Assembly (NCBI GenBank): GCA_020638195.1
Contig: JACKJC010000004.1
Coordinates: forward strand, 503,370 to 567,369
DNA length: 64,000 nt
Source of the DNA: Methylobacteriaceae bacterium
Lineage (GTDB): Bacteria > Pseudomonadota > Alphaproteobacteria > Rhizobiales > Beijerinckiaceae
Reading direction: 5' to 3'
Position 1 is the first letter of the stretch. The number at the start of each line of letters is the position of its first letter. Shown here piece by piece: positions 55,349 through 63,995 of this stretch. Made by a program: the position numbers and the translations under genes. The notes under the pieces were generated by a model, which was given only the letters and a program-made list of their open reading frames with translations, had not been told where the DNA came from and did no database searches.

Positions 55349-57330
55349 GCCGCCTTGCTTCCCTGGCTTGCGCCGTGGCGCGTCAGATCGACGATGGCCA
55401 CGCGCCCCGAGATCGTTCCCTTGCGCCCGTCCTCGAACGTGACCTCGGTCGAAATGTCGGCGATCTTCGACCCGTCGTAGAGACCCTTCACCAACGGCTC
55501 GTACCGCTCCGCGATAAAGCCGCGCCGCACCTTCTGCGTGCGGGTGAGCTCGCCGTCGTCGGCGTCCAGTTCCTTCGGCAGGATCAGGAAGCGCGCAATC
55601 TGCGCGCCCGCCATGCGCGGCTCCTGCGCGAGCGAGGCGTTCACCTCGTCCACATGCCTGGCGATCATCTCGTAGACTTGTCGATGGCCGGCGAGCTCCT
55701 GATAGGAGGCATAGGAAATATTGTTGCGCTCCGCCCAGTTGCCGACCGCCGTCAGCTCGATATTGAGCATGACCGTCACGAAGTCGCAGGCGTCGCCGAA
55801 AGCCACGGCTTCCTTGATGTTGGGGAAGAACTTCAGCTTGTTCTCGATATATTTCGGCGCGAAGATCGTGCCGTCCTTCAGCTTGCCCACGTCTTTCGCG
55901 CGATCGAGAATGCGCAGCTGGCCGTCGGCATCGAAGAAACCCGCGTCGCCCGTCTTCACATAGCCGTCGGGCGTCAGCGTCTCGGCTGTCTTTTCCGGCT
56001 CCTTGTAATAGGCCACGAACTGACCGGGCGACTTGAACTGCACCTCGCCGTCGTCGGCGATGCGGATATCGACATTGGGCGCCGGCGGCCCAACCGTATC
56101 GGAGCGCACCGCGCCATTGGCATGCGCGGTCACGTAGAGGAAAGCTTCCGTCTGGCCATAGAGCTGTTTCAGGTTGAGGCCGAGCGAACGATAGAAAGAG
56201 AAAAGCTCGCCGCCGATCGCCTCGCCCGCCGTATAGGCCGCGCGAATATTGGAATAGCCGAGCACGTTCTTGAGCGGGCCATAGACCAGGAATTCGCCGA
56301 GCGCATAGTGCAGGCGCGAGAGAACCGGCACGCTCTCGCCGTTGAGGATCTTCTCGCCCCATTTGCGCGCGACGCCGATGAAATGATCGAACATCTTGCG
56401 CTTCAGACCGCTGGCGTCCTCCATGCGTATCATGATGCGCGTCAGCTGCGCCTCGAACACGCGCGGCGGCGCGAAATAGAAGGACGGCCCGATCTCGCGC
56501 AAGTCCTGCGCGACCGTGTCGGCATTTTCCGGACATGCGACGCACGAGCCCGCAACGAGGGCTTGCGCGTAATTGAGATAATGATCGCCGACCCAGGCGA
56601 GCGGCAGATAGGCGAGTTGTTCGTCCCTGTCTGTCAGGCCGTCGAAGGCGACCGTGTCGCGCGCCGCCTGCACCGAGCGTCCCGCGGACAACACCACGCC
56701 CTTGGAGCGGCCGGTCGTGCCGGACGTGTAGAGCATGATCGAGGCGTCGTCGGCGCGACCAGCGTCGATCAGCTCATCCAGCGAGCGGCCGAGTGAAGCT
56801 TCCGAATGCAATGCTTTCGCGGAAGCCTCGATAATGTCGTCGAGCGCGCTCAGGTTCGGCTGCACATAGTCGCGCAAGCCGCGATCCTCGTCATAGACGA
56901 TATGCTCCAGCGTCGGCAGGCGATCGGCGATCGACAACAGCTTGTCGACCTGCTCTTGATCCTGCGCGGCGGCGACCTTCACGTCGGCGTTTGCAAGCAC
57001 ATGAACGAGTTCGTCGGCGACCGCGTCGGCATAGACGGGCACAGGCGTCGCGCGCAACATCTGCGCGGCGCACAGCGACCAGTAGAGCAGCGGCCGGTTG
57101 GCGCCCACGATGGCGACCTTGTCGCCTTCCGCCACGCCCAATTTGTGCAGGCCGAGCGCGATCGCACGCACGTTGTCGTAGACTTCGCGCCACGTCCAGG
57201 TCTGCCAGATGCCGCGATCCTTGTGCCGGAACGCCGGGCGATCGGCGCGCACGCGCGCATGCATGCGCAAGAGCTTCGGAAACGTGTCCTCCACCGCGCT
57301 ACGACCAGAATCCTGCCGGCTGTCAGCCAC
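55345..57330 (-). CDS. Long-chain acyl-CoA synthetase-type AMP-dependent ligase
   Basis: A 661-residue adenylate-forming enzyme of the long-chain fatty-acyl-CoA ligase group. It has P-loop YTSGTTGRSKGVV at 201-213, LKQLYGQTEAF at the A5 region, DGYVKTGDAGFFDADGQLRILDRAKD at the A7-A8 hinge and KYIEN near A8. It activates a carboxylic acid as acyl-AMP then acyl-CoA in the cytoplasm. It heads the liv operon and is coupled to livG by overlap, so it likely traps the imported acid. The start is GTG at 57330, after GGAGGGGAG. Confidence 0.88.
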   Translation of the reverse strand: MADSRQDSGRSAVEDTFPKLLRMHARVRADRPAFRHKDRGIWQTWTWREVYDNVRAIALGLHKLGVAEGDKVAIVGANRPLLYWSLCAAQMLRATPVPVYADAVADELVHVLANADVKVAAAQDQEQVDKLLSIADRLPTLEHIVYDEDRGLRDYVQPNLSALDDIIEASAKALHSEASLGRSLDELIDAGRADDASIMLYTSGTTGRSKGVVLSAGRSVQAARDTVAFDGLTDRDEQLAYLPLAWVGDHYLNYAQALVAGSCVACPENADTVAQDLREIGPSFYFAPPRVFEAQLTRIMIRMEDASGLKRKMFDHFIGVARKWGEKILNGESVPVLSRLHYALGEFLVYGPLKNVLGYSNIRAAYTAGEAIGGELFSFYRSLGLNLKQLYGQTEAFLYVTAHANGAVRSDTVGPPAPNVDIRIADDGEVQFKSPGQFVAYYKEPEKTAETLTPDGYVKTGDAGFFDADGQLRILDRAKDVGKLKDGTIFAPKYIENKLKFFPNIKEAVAFGDACDFVTVMLNIELTAVGNWAERNNISYASYQELAGHRQVYEMIARHVDEVNASLAQEPRMAGAQIARFLILPKELDADDGELTRTQKVRRGFIAERYEPLVKGLYDGSKIADISTEVTFEDGRKGTISGRVAIVDLTRHGASQGSKAA

Positions 57331-57534
57331 TCCCCGCTCCCCTCCGGCGTCGTCGTCGACGCTCTGATTCTCGCCGGCGCTCTTCCGCGATCCGGCAGCG
57401 CAACATTCGCAACGCGCATAGCTGATGGCAAGCGCGCGCTTGACTGCGCAATCTCATTTTGTCAGGTAGCGTGCGCCTTTGAGTCTTTGGCGGCTGCCCC
57501 TACTTTCGTCGAGGGATCGGACCAATGGCCGCAT

Positions 57535-58206
57535 TCATTCGCCATAGTGGCTGAGCGCCGTCAGGTCGAGCGGCGTGAGCTCCGAAGGTTGCGCCCGCAG
57601 CAAGCCTTCCGCTTCCAGAATCTGCAGCGCGCGATTGGCGACCTGCCGCGAGACGCCGGCGATCAACCCGAGTTCTTCCTGACTGATGTCGAGCGACGAG
57701 CCGATGTTTGGATTGAGCACGGGATTGAACAGCCATGCAATGGCGCGCGCAACGCGCGCCACGCCGTCGAGCATGCGATCGTGCTCGACCAGCGCGATGA
57801 ACTGCCCCAGCCGCTCGTTGAACTGCCGCACGAGAAAGCGGTTGAAGCCTACGGAATTTTCGAACAGCCAGGAGAAGGTGGCGCGGTTCATCAGCGCGAG
57901 CTTCGACTCCCGCAGCGTCACCAGATCGTACTGACGCCGTTCGCCCTTCAGCATCGACCCTTCGCCGAACCACATGCCGGCGGGCATGCCGGCAAGGCTC
58001 ACCGCCTTGCCGGAAGACGACACCGACGAGATTTTCACCAGCCCCGAGACGACGCCGGTCCAGTAATCAAAGGCGTCGCCGCGATGCACGATTGTCGCGC
58101 CCGGGGCCCAGGTCTTCTCGACGAGGCCGCGGCAGGCGCGTTCGATTTCGGCGTCGCTCAGTTCCCGCGCCCAGAAGGCGACGGCGCGGAGCCGATCCGG
58201 GGTCAT
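57535..58206 (-). CDS. Crp/Fnr-family transcriptional regulator
   Basis: A 223-residue regulator with an N-terminal cNMP-binding beta-roll (about 20-125; WAPGATIVHRGDAFDYWTGVVSGLVKIS), a long dimer helix and a C-terminal winged helix-turn-helix (about 165-215; ISQEELGLIAGVSRQVANRALQILEAEGLL). No cysteine cluster of Fnr type is present, so it is not an oxygen sensor of that kind. It lies 204 bases upstream of the ligase-liv operon in the same direction and is a plausible controller of it. A GTG at 58233 offers a nine-codon longer start; neither has a clear ribosome site. Confidence 0.87.
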   Translation of the reverse strand: MTPDRLRAVAFWARELSDAEIERACRGLVEKTWAPGATIVHRGDAFDYWTGVVSGLVKISSVSSSGKAVSLAGMPAGMWFGEGSMLKGERRQYDLVTLRESKLALMNRATFSWLFENSVGFNRFLVRQFNERLGQFIALVEHDRMLDGVARVARAIAWLFNPVLNPNIGSSLDISQEELGLIAGVSRQVANRALQILEAEGLLRAQPSELTPLDLTALSHYGE

Positions 58207-58324
58207 GGTTCGATGTCGGGTCGCATGGCCCACGCATATTGTCTTGGGGCAAGCTTGCGCTCAAGCCTTCGCGCGCGCGGCGTCCTGCCTTGCCGAACCT
58301 GAGCTATTGCCGTCTCACCGCGCC

Positions 58325-58828
58325 TCACGCCGTCGCCGGCTGCTTCCGGCGACGGCGAAACGGCGCGCCCACGAGACGCAGAAAACCATAGCCGAGAAGC
58401 GCGCCGACGCCGGCCGAGGCGAAGCCTTCGGGCGCCGTCGGCACGGCCGGCTCGTAATCGCCCCAGGCGCGGCGCGCTATGCCGGGATCGTAGGCTTCCG
58501 CGAACACAACAAGCCGCGCGAACGGACCGGCGCCGCGCATCCTCTGCTGCTGGTCGGCAAGCCGGTCACGCCGGGCGATCGCCTCAGCCATCGACCTGCC
58601 GCGATCACGCACGAGCCGGTCGCCATTGGCCTCGAGCTGGGCGATCGCGCCGGAACTGTCGAGCCCGGCCGCCCCAGCTTCGGACTTGAACTGGTCGACC
58701 ATGGCCGTCAGTTCGTCGAGCGCGCCGCCGAGCCGCTGACGGTACTGCTGCACGAATTCCGGCAGCTGCGACGTCGCGACGCCGCACAGAATCCCAAACA
58801 GGAGCGCAATCGAACGCAGCATCATCAT
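58325..58828 (-). CDS. DUF2937 family protein
   Basis: A 167-residue protein with an N-terminal hydrophobic helix (about 4-20), the family motif QLPEFVQQYRQRLGGALDEL, a long helical middle region and a second hydrophobic helix (about 137-155), ending in a basic tail. This matches DUF2937, an inner-membrane family of unknown function. Three ATG codons in a row begin the frame (58828, 58825, 58822). It is followed by the Crp/Fnr gene after 118 bases, with no evident link. Confidence 0.75.
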   Translation of the reverse strand: MMMLRSIALLFGILCGVATSQLPEFVQQYRQRLGGALDELTAMVDQFKSEAGAAGLDSSGAIAQLEANGDRLVRDRGRSMAEAIARRDRLADQQQRMRGAGPFARLVVFAEAYDPGIARRAWGDYEPAVPTAPEGFASAGVGALLGYGFLRLVGAPFRRRRKQPATA

Positions 58829-58865
58829 GCAGCCTGCCTCGCAACGACGATCGTCACATCATTCT

Positions 58866-59810
58866 TCACGACGCGAACAGTTTCGACCTGAGATAGCGCA
58901 GCGGCCGGCCGTCGATCAGCCCCAGACCGGCGGCGATGAAGGCGAGCCCCGCGAAATTGCGCGGCTCCAAAGGCTCGCCCAAGAAACTCGCGCCGACGAT
59001 GAAGGCGGTGACCGGCACGAGCAAGGTAACGAGCAGCGCATTGGTCGCGCCGGCGCGCGCGAGAATGCGAAAGAACAGGATGAAGGCGACAGCCGTCGAC
59101 ATCACGCCGAGCGCCAGCACACAGGCGATCTGCACCGCGCTCGGCATCGGCAGCGTCCACGGCTTTTCGACGATGAGCGCAAGCGGCGCGATCATGACGG
59201 AGGAGGCGGCGAGCTGCCCGTGCGCCGCCTGCAGCGGCGTCAGCCCGAGGCGCGCATAGGAGCGCCCCACGATGCCGCCGAACGCATAGGCGACGGTGGC
59301 CGAAAGCAATGCGAGTTCCGGCAGCACGCCGCTCGCGCCATGGCCGAGCGCGCCGGGCCCGATCAGCACCGCGACGCCCGCGAAACCGACGATGACGCCC
59401 GCGAGCCTATTGGCGCGCAATCGCTCGTCGGCCAGGAAGAACGGCGCGAGCAGCACGGAAAACAACGGCGTCGCCGCATTGATGATCGCCGCCAGCGACG
59501 AGGTCATGCTCTGCTGCGCCCAGACCGATAACGACCACGGGATGACATTGTTGAGCGCGCCGATGACGAGAAACGCCGCCCAGATTTTCGGGCCGCGCGG
59601 AAAGCCCTCGGGTGCGAAGAACAGCACCGGCGTCAGTGCGACGACCGCGATCACGACGCGCAGCATGACCAGCGTGAGCGGCGTCACGCCGCCCAACGCC
59701 ACTTTCACGAACGGGAAGGAGCAGCCCCACATCAGGGACAGAAGGCCGAGCATCGCCCATGTGCGCAGCGACATGGACGTTTCGACGGCGGGCATTTTGG
59801 AAGCGGACAT
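58866..59810 (-). CDS. EamA/DMT-family transporter
   Basis: A 314-residue ten-helix transporter with two EamA domains (about 17-145 and 160-300). Motifs are LMWGCSFPFVKVALGGVTPLTLVMLR and LVPVTAFIVGASFLGEPL. It is only distantly similar to the EamA protein at 21852. The substrate is unknown; probably an exporter of small metabolites. It is 37 bases upstream of the DUF2937 gene in the same direction, so the two may be co-transcribed. Confidence 0.85.
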   Translation of the reverse strand: MSASKMPAVETSMSLRTWAMLGLLSLMWGCSFPFVKVALGGVTPLTLVMLRVVIAVVALTPVLFFAPEGFPRGPKIWAAFLVIGALNNVIPWSLSVWAQQSMTSSLAAIINAATPLFSVLLAPFFLADERLRANRLAGVIVGFAGVAVLIGPGALGHGASGVLPELALLSATVAYAFGGIVGRSYARLGLTPLQAAHGQLAASSVMIAPLALIVEKPWTLPMPSAVQIACVLALGVMSTAVAFILFFRILARAGATNALLVTLLVPVTAFIVGASFLGEPLEPRNFAGLAFIAAGLGLIDGRPLRYLRSKLFAS

Positions 59811-59889
59811 GCGGGCTCCGGTTGCGCGCGCAATCTAGTGCAGGCAGCCGCGCGCCGCGACCCGGTTTCTGCGGTGGGCCGCTATGCCC

Positions 59890-60885
59890 TTACGCCGGCA
59901 GATCGAGCACGCCCGCCTTGCCGCCCTTCGTGCCGAACGCCAGCCGCTTGCCCTGCGCATCCCACGCCAGTGCTGTGACCGCATCGTTCGACTCCCGCTC
60001 GCCGCGCACGAAAATTTCCGCGCCGTCGTTGAGCCGCACCAGCAGCACCCAGCCGTCTTCGTAGCCGATGGCGAGCACCATGTTGGTGGGATGAAACGCG
60101 ACGCGCGACACGCGACGCGGCCGCACGCCGCATTCGCGCGGGCCGCGGCCCATCGGCCCGTCCTTGGTCTCGAACGGCCAGACCACGCAGGCGTCGGCGC
60201 CCGAGGTCGCCAGCCACTTGCCGTCGGGCGACCACGAGAACGAGCGCGTCTTGGCGGGATAGCCGGACATGCGCATGTGCTTGCCGTCGGCGAGGCGCCA
60301 GCCATGCAGCATGTTCTCCTGCATCGACGTCACCAGGAAGCGGCCGTCCGGCGACACCGTCGCATCGAGATGCGAGCCCTTCCATTCGTAGAAGGCGGGA
60401 TCGCCAGCGTTCGGAAACCACAGCGAGGCGCCGTTGTAATGCGCGATCGCGAGCCGGTAGCCTTTGGGCAGGAAGCACAGACCGCGCACCGCCGACGGCG
60501 CATCGAAATTCTTGACCACGCCCTTGGCGTCTCGCGCTCGCACGCTCTTGCCCGCCGACCACGCCATCGCGCCATCGTCGCGCAAGGTCAGCGCGTCGAT
60601 CCACTTGCCCTTCTCGTCCGCGATGGTCTCGCTGCGTCCCTCGGCGTCGGTCGCGACCAGCAATCCGTCGTCGCCGGCGGTGAAAAAACGCTTGCCGTCG
60701 GAAAGCGCGACGAGAATCGCGCCATCCTCGTGCGCCTTCACGCGCTTCTCCTCGCCGATGCCGGCATAGAGCAGCGCGCCGTCTGCGAGCGCATAGACGG
60801 GCGTGCGGCCGAGAAAGGCGGCAGCAACGACGCTGTCGCCGGCTTCGATCGTGGTGACGTTTTGGGCGAGGGAGGTTTCGGACAT
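59890..60885 (-). CDS. WD40-repeat protein of the zinc/CobW operon
   Basis: A 331-residue protein without signal peptide that forms a beta-propeller of about seven WD40-like blades, for example DGKRFFTAGDDGLLVATDAEG, FSWSPDGKWLATSGADACVVWPF and ALAWDAQGKRLAFGTKGGKAGVLDL in abbreviated form. It lies last in the row znuB, znuA, cobW, WD40. In alphaproteobacteria such WD40 genes often accompany a CobW GTPase; the role is unproven and may be scaffolding of metal delivery. A RIME-like element separates it from cobW, its edge overlapping the ribosome site (GGGGAG at about 60897-60902). Confidence 0.8.
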   Translation of the reverse strand: MSETSLAQNVTTIEAGDSVVAAAFLGRTPVYALADGALLYAGIGEEKRVKAHEDGAILVALSDGKRFFTAGDDGLLVATDAEGRSETIADEKGKWIDALTLRDDGAMAWSAGKSVRARDAKGVVKNFDAPSAVRGLCFLPKGYRLAIAHYNGASLWFPNAGDPAFYEWKGSHLDATVSPDGRFLVTSMQENMLHGWRLADGKHMRMSGYPAKTRSFSWSPDGKWLATSGADACVVWPFETKDGPMGRGPRECGVRPRRVSRVAFHPTNMVLAIGYEDGWVLLVRLNDGAEIFVRGERESNDAVTALAWDAQGKRLAFGTKGGKAGVLDLPA

Positions 60886-60899
60886 GGGCCATGTGCTCC

Positions 60900-61031
60900 C
60901 CCTCTCCCGTGAAACGGGAGAGGGTGGCCGCGCAGCGGCCGGGTGAGGGAATAGCGATTACAGCGCGGATGCGGCTGGCGCCCTCATCCGTCATGCTTCG
61001 CATGACACCTTCTCCCGCAAGCGGGAGAAGG
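60900..61031. repeat. RIME-like element between cobW and the WD40 gene
   Basis: The outer palindromes have arms CCCTCTCCCGT (60900-60910) with complement at 60914-60924, and CCTTCTCCCGC (61008-61018) with complement at 61021-61031. Inside are two smaller hairpins, GGCCGC-GCAG-CGGCC and TCATGC-TTC-GCATGA. The length, about 130 bases, and layout match 22765-22883 with variant arms. It lies within a probable operon. Confidence 0.85.
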
Positions 61032-61038
61032 ATTCAAC

Positions 61039-62115
61039 CTACGCCGCGCACTTCATGAAACCCTCGCGAATCTCGTCTTCCTTCAGGTCCCGCCCGATGA
61101 AGACGATGCGGCTGACGCGCTTCTCGTCCGGGCGCCAGTCGCGCTGCAGGTCGCCATCGAGGATCATGTGCACGCCCTGGAAGACGAAACGCTTGTCCTC
61201 GCCCTTGAGCGCCAGAATGCCCTTGGAGCGCAGGATGCTCGGGCCCTCGCGCTGCACGAGGTCGTTGACCCACGGCATGAACTTGTTGGGATCGACCTCG
61301 CCGTCGATGGTCAGCGCCAGCGATTGCATGTGCTCGTCGTGGTAATGCTTCAGCCCGCCGTGATCATGATCATGGTGGTGATGATGGCCATGATCGTGAT
61401 GATGATGGTCGTGTCCGCAATCCGGCCCGCATTCATGGTCGTGATCGTGGTGATGGTGGTCGTGGTCATCGGCCTCGAGGAAGGCGGGCTCGATCTCCAG
61501 AATGCGGTCGAGATCGAAGGCGTTCTTGCCGAGCACCGCGTCGAGCGGCACGTTCGACTTCACCGCGCGATGCAGCTTGGCGTAGGGGTTGATGCCGCGA
61601 ATGCGCGCTTCCACTTCGCGCAACTCTTCGGGCGAAACGAGATCTGTCTTGTTGACGATGATGACGTCGGCAAAGGCGATCTGGTTCTTGGCTTCCGGCG
61701 CGTCCTTTAGCCGCGCCGACAGCCATTTGGCGTCGGCCACCGTCACGACTGCGTCCAGCTTGGCGACATCCTGCACGTCCTGGTCGACGAAAAAGGTCTG
61801 CGCCACCGGCGCGGGATCGGCGAGCCCAGTGGTCTCGACGATGATGGCGTCGAACTTGCCCTTGCGGCGCATCAGCCCCTCGAGAATGCGGATGAGATCG
61901 CCGCGCACGGTGCAGCAGATGCAGCCGTTGTTCATCTCGAACACTTCCTCGTCGGCGCCGACGACGAGATCGTTGTCGATGCCGATCTCGCCGAATTCGT
62001 TGACGATGACCGCGTATTTCTTGCCGTGCGGCTCGGAGAGGATGCGGTTGAGCAGCGTCGTCTTGCCGGCGCCGAGATAGCCGGTGAGCACGGTGACGGG
62101 GATCTTGTCGGTCAT
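61039..62115 (-). CDS. CobW/COG0523-family metal chaperone GTPase
   Basis: A 358-residue G3E GTPase with Walker A GYLGAGKT at 12-19, the metal site GCICC at 64-68, and NKTD at 155-158. A histidine-rich loop holds 23 His in residues 218-262, then a CobW C-terminal domain (about 265-355). In this zinc-type context it is best read as a ZagA/ZigA-like zinc metallochaperone for growth at low zinc, not a cobalamin gene. GGAG precedes the ATG. It starts 23 bases after znuA. No Zur box is visible inside the window, since the operon begins further right. Confidence 0.92.
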   Translation of the reverse strand: MTDKIPVTVLTGYLGAGKTTLLNRILSEPHGKKYAVIVNEFGEIGIDNDLVVGADEEVFEMNNGCICCTVRGDLIRILEGLMRRKGKFDAIIVETTGLADPAPVAQTFFVDQDVQDVAKLDAVVTVADAKWLSARLKDAPEAKNQIAFADVIIVNKTDLVSPEELREVEARIRGINPYAKLHRAVKSNVPLDAVLGKNAFDLDRILEIEPAFLEADDHDHHHHDHDHECGPDCGHDHHHHDHGHHHHHDHDHGGLKHYHDEHMQSLALTIDGEVDPNKFMPWVNDLVQREGPSILRSKGILALKGEDKRFVFQGVHMILDGDLQRDWRPDEKRVSRIVFIGRDLKEDEIREGFMKCAA

Positions 62116-62138
62116 ATGAAACTCCGCGAAGGGCGCGC

Positions 62139-63041
62139 CTAGGGCGCAAGCGCCTTGGTCAGCTCGCTTATATTGTGTCTGACCATGTCGATGTAAGTCC
62201 CCGCCGCGCCATCGGGCCCCGAAAGCGAGTCCGAATAGAGCGTCCCCCCGATCTTCGCCCCGGTTTCCCGGGCGATCTGATCTATGAGGCGCGGGTCGGA
62301 GACATTCTCCAGAAAGACTGCCGGAAATTTGTCTTTTTTGATCTGCGCGATGATCTTCCCGACATCGCGAGCGGAAACCGCCGCTTCGGTCGAGACGCCC
62401 GCCGGCGCAGCCAGCTCGATAGCGTAGGCCTGCCCGAAATAGCCGAAAGCGTCGTGCGTCGTGACGATCCGGCGACGATCGGCCGGAATTTTCGCCACGG
62501 CCGCGCGCACGTAGGCGTCGAGCGCATCGAGCTTTTCGAGATAGGCCCTGGCGCGCGCCGCGTATTCAGCTTTGCCCGAGGGATTGGCCGCGATCAGTCC
62601 GTCGCGGATATTGGCCACGTAGATTTTGGCGTTCGCGACATTCTGCCAGGCATGCGGGTCAGTCCCGCCATGCGCATGATCATGGTCGCCATGCTCTTCG
62701 CGGGGGGAGACGCCTGCGCTCGCCACCACGATCCGCGCCTTCGACGCGGAGGCCTTGGCGAGCCGGCTGATCCATCCCTCGAGATTGAGACCGTTCTCGA
62801 CGATCAGCCGCGCGGCGGCGAGCTTGCGACTGTCGGCGGGCGAAGGCGCGTAGGCGTGAACGTCGCCATTGGGGCCGACGAGGGAGGAAACCTCGACCCC
62901 TTCGCCGCCGACCTGGCGGACGAGGTCGGCGAGGATGGTGAAGGTCGCGACGACGAAAAGCCTGGCGGACTGAGCGCGCGCCAATCCTGCAGTGAGCGCA
63001 ATCGCGCCCCCGGCAAGCAAGAGCCCACGTCTATTGAACAT
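62139..63041 (-). CDS. znuA: Zinc/manganese ABC transporter substrate-binding protein
   Basis: A 300-residue cluster A-I binding protein with a signal peptide of about 23 residues (MFNRRGLLLAGGAIALTAGLARA, with an RR pair) and the four metal ligands expected for ZnuA/TroA: H62, H130, H196 and D271. A short acidic/His loop, EEHGDHDHAHGG (116-126), is present, less extended than in enteric ZnuA. Sequence alone does not separate zinc from manganese, but the CobW partner favours zinc. GGAGG precedes the ATG at 63041. It lies two bases after znuB. Confidence 0.87.
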   Translation of the reverse strand: MFNRRGLLLAGGAIALTAGLARAQSARLFVVATFTILADLVRQVGGEGVEVSSLVGPNGDVHAYAPSPADSRKLAAARLIVENGLNLEGWISRLAKASASKARIVVASAGVSPREEHGDHDHAHGGTDPHAWQNVANAKIYVANIRDGLIAANPSGKAEYAARARAYLEKLDALDAYVRAAVAKIPADRRRIVTTHDAFGYFGQAYAIELAAPAGVSTEAAVSARDVGKIIAQIKKDKFPAVFLENVSDPRLIDQIARETGAKIGGTLYSDSLSGPDGAAGTYIDMVRHNISELTKALAP

Positions 63042-63043
63042 CT

Positions 63044-63913
63044 TTACGCCTCCAGATGCCGCCGCTTCGGCCTGCCGCGCAGGGCGCCGCCCGCCCGCCC
63101 GAACACCATCGACACGAAATAGACGCAGCCGGCCGCCAGCACGATCGACGGCCCCGACGGCAGCGACAGCGCATAGGAGGCGACGAGCCCCGCATAGGCG
63201 CAGGCGATGCCGATCAGCGCGGCAAGCGCGATCGCCGCATCGAGTTTTTGCGTCCACAGTCGCGCGGCGAGCGCCGGCAGCATCATCAGCCCGACCGACA
63301 TCAGAGTGCCGAGCGCCTGAAAGCCGGCGACGAGATTCAGCACCAGCAAGGCGAGAAAGGCGAGTTGCGTGACCGCGCCCGCGCCGGTCGCGACTTGCGT
63401 GAAGGCCGGATCGAGCGTCTCCATCACGAGCGGCCGGAACAGTACGGCGAGGCCAAGCAGCGTGACGGTGGCGATGCTCGCCAGCAGCAGCAGCGTCTGG
63501 TCGTCCAGCGCCAGCACATTGCCGAAGAGTACGTGCAGCAGGTCGATGTTCGAGCCGCGCAGCGAGACCAGCGTGACTCCGAGCGCCAGCGAGACGAGAT
63601 AGAGGCCGGCGAGCGAGGCGTCCTCACGCAAGAGCGTCGCGCGCGCGACCAGGCCCGAGCCGAGCGCGACGACAACGCCCGCCGCCAGCCCGCCGAGCGT
63701 CATCGCCGTGGCGGAAAGCCCGCCAGCGACGAGATAGCCGATCGCCGCGCCCGGCAGGATCGCATGCGCCATGGCGTCGCCGGACAAAGCCATGCGGCGC
63801 AGGATCAGGAACATGCCGAGCGGCGAGCCGGCGACGGCAAGCGCCGCCGAGCCGATCAAAGCGCGGCGCATGAATTCGAAGTCGGCGAAGGGGGCGACGA
63901 GGAGGTCGTACAT
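63044..63913 (-). CDS. znuB: Zinc/manganese ABC transporter permease
   Basis: A 289-residue ABC-3 family permease with about eight TM helices. Signatures are RRMALSGDAMAHAILPGAAIGYL and VGLMMLPALAARLW. It forms the inner-membrane channel for the metal delivered by ZnuA. Two in-frame ATGs compete; that at 63913 (MYDLLVAPF) has AAGGA eight bases upstream, while 63922 has none at proper spacing. The ATPase gene znuC is not visible in the remaining 80 bases and should lie to the right or elsewhere. The C-terminus ends in a basic tail GRPKRRHLEA. Confidence 0.88.
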   Translation of the reverse strand: MYDLLVAPFADFEFMRRALIGSAALAVAGSPLGMFLILRRMALSGDAMAHAILPGAAIGYLVAGGLSATAMTLGGLAAGVVVALGSGLVARATLLREDASLAGLYLVSLALGVTLVSLRGSNIDLLHVLFGNVLALDDQTLLLLASIATVTLLGLAVLFRPLVMETLDPAFTQVATGAGAVTQLAFLALLVLNLVAGFQALGTLMSVGLMMLPALAARLWTQKLDAAIALAALIGIACAYAGLVASYALSLPSGPSIVLAAGCVYFVSMVFGRAGGALRGRPKRRHLEA

Positions 63914-63970
63914 GGCGCTCATCCTTGATCACCACACGCGCGCCGATCTGGAGCAAGCCATGCATCTGGT

Positions 63971-63995
63971 CCCCTCCCCCCCTTGTGGGGAGGGG
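63971..63995. repeat. REP-type palindrome at the right edge
   Basis: CCCCTCCCC at 63971-63979 pairs with GGGGAGGGG at 63987-63995. The arms are the same as in the first palindrome of the element at 24507. It lies about 57 bases upstream of znuB and marks the boundary to whatever gene lies to the right. Confidence 0.75.

Noticed and set aside
57331..57534. A Crp or Fnr box upstream of the ligase-liv operon
   Set aside because: TTGCGCAGTCAA near 57440-57455 has the right ends but six, not eight, central bases and matches neither consensus.
61039..62115. Cobalamin synthesis role for the CobW-type GTPase
   Set aside because: No cob gene is adjacent; the operon holds znuA and znuB, and the His-rich loop is typical of zinc chaperones of this family.
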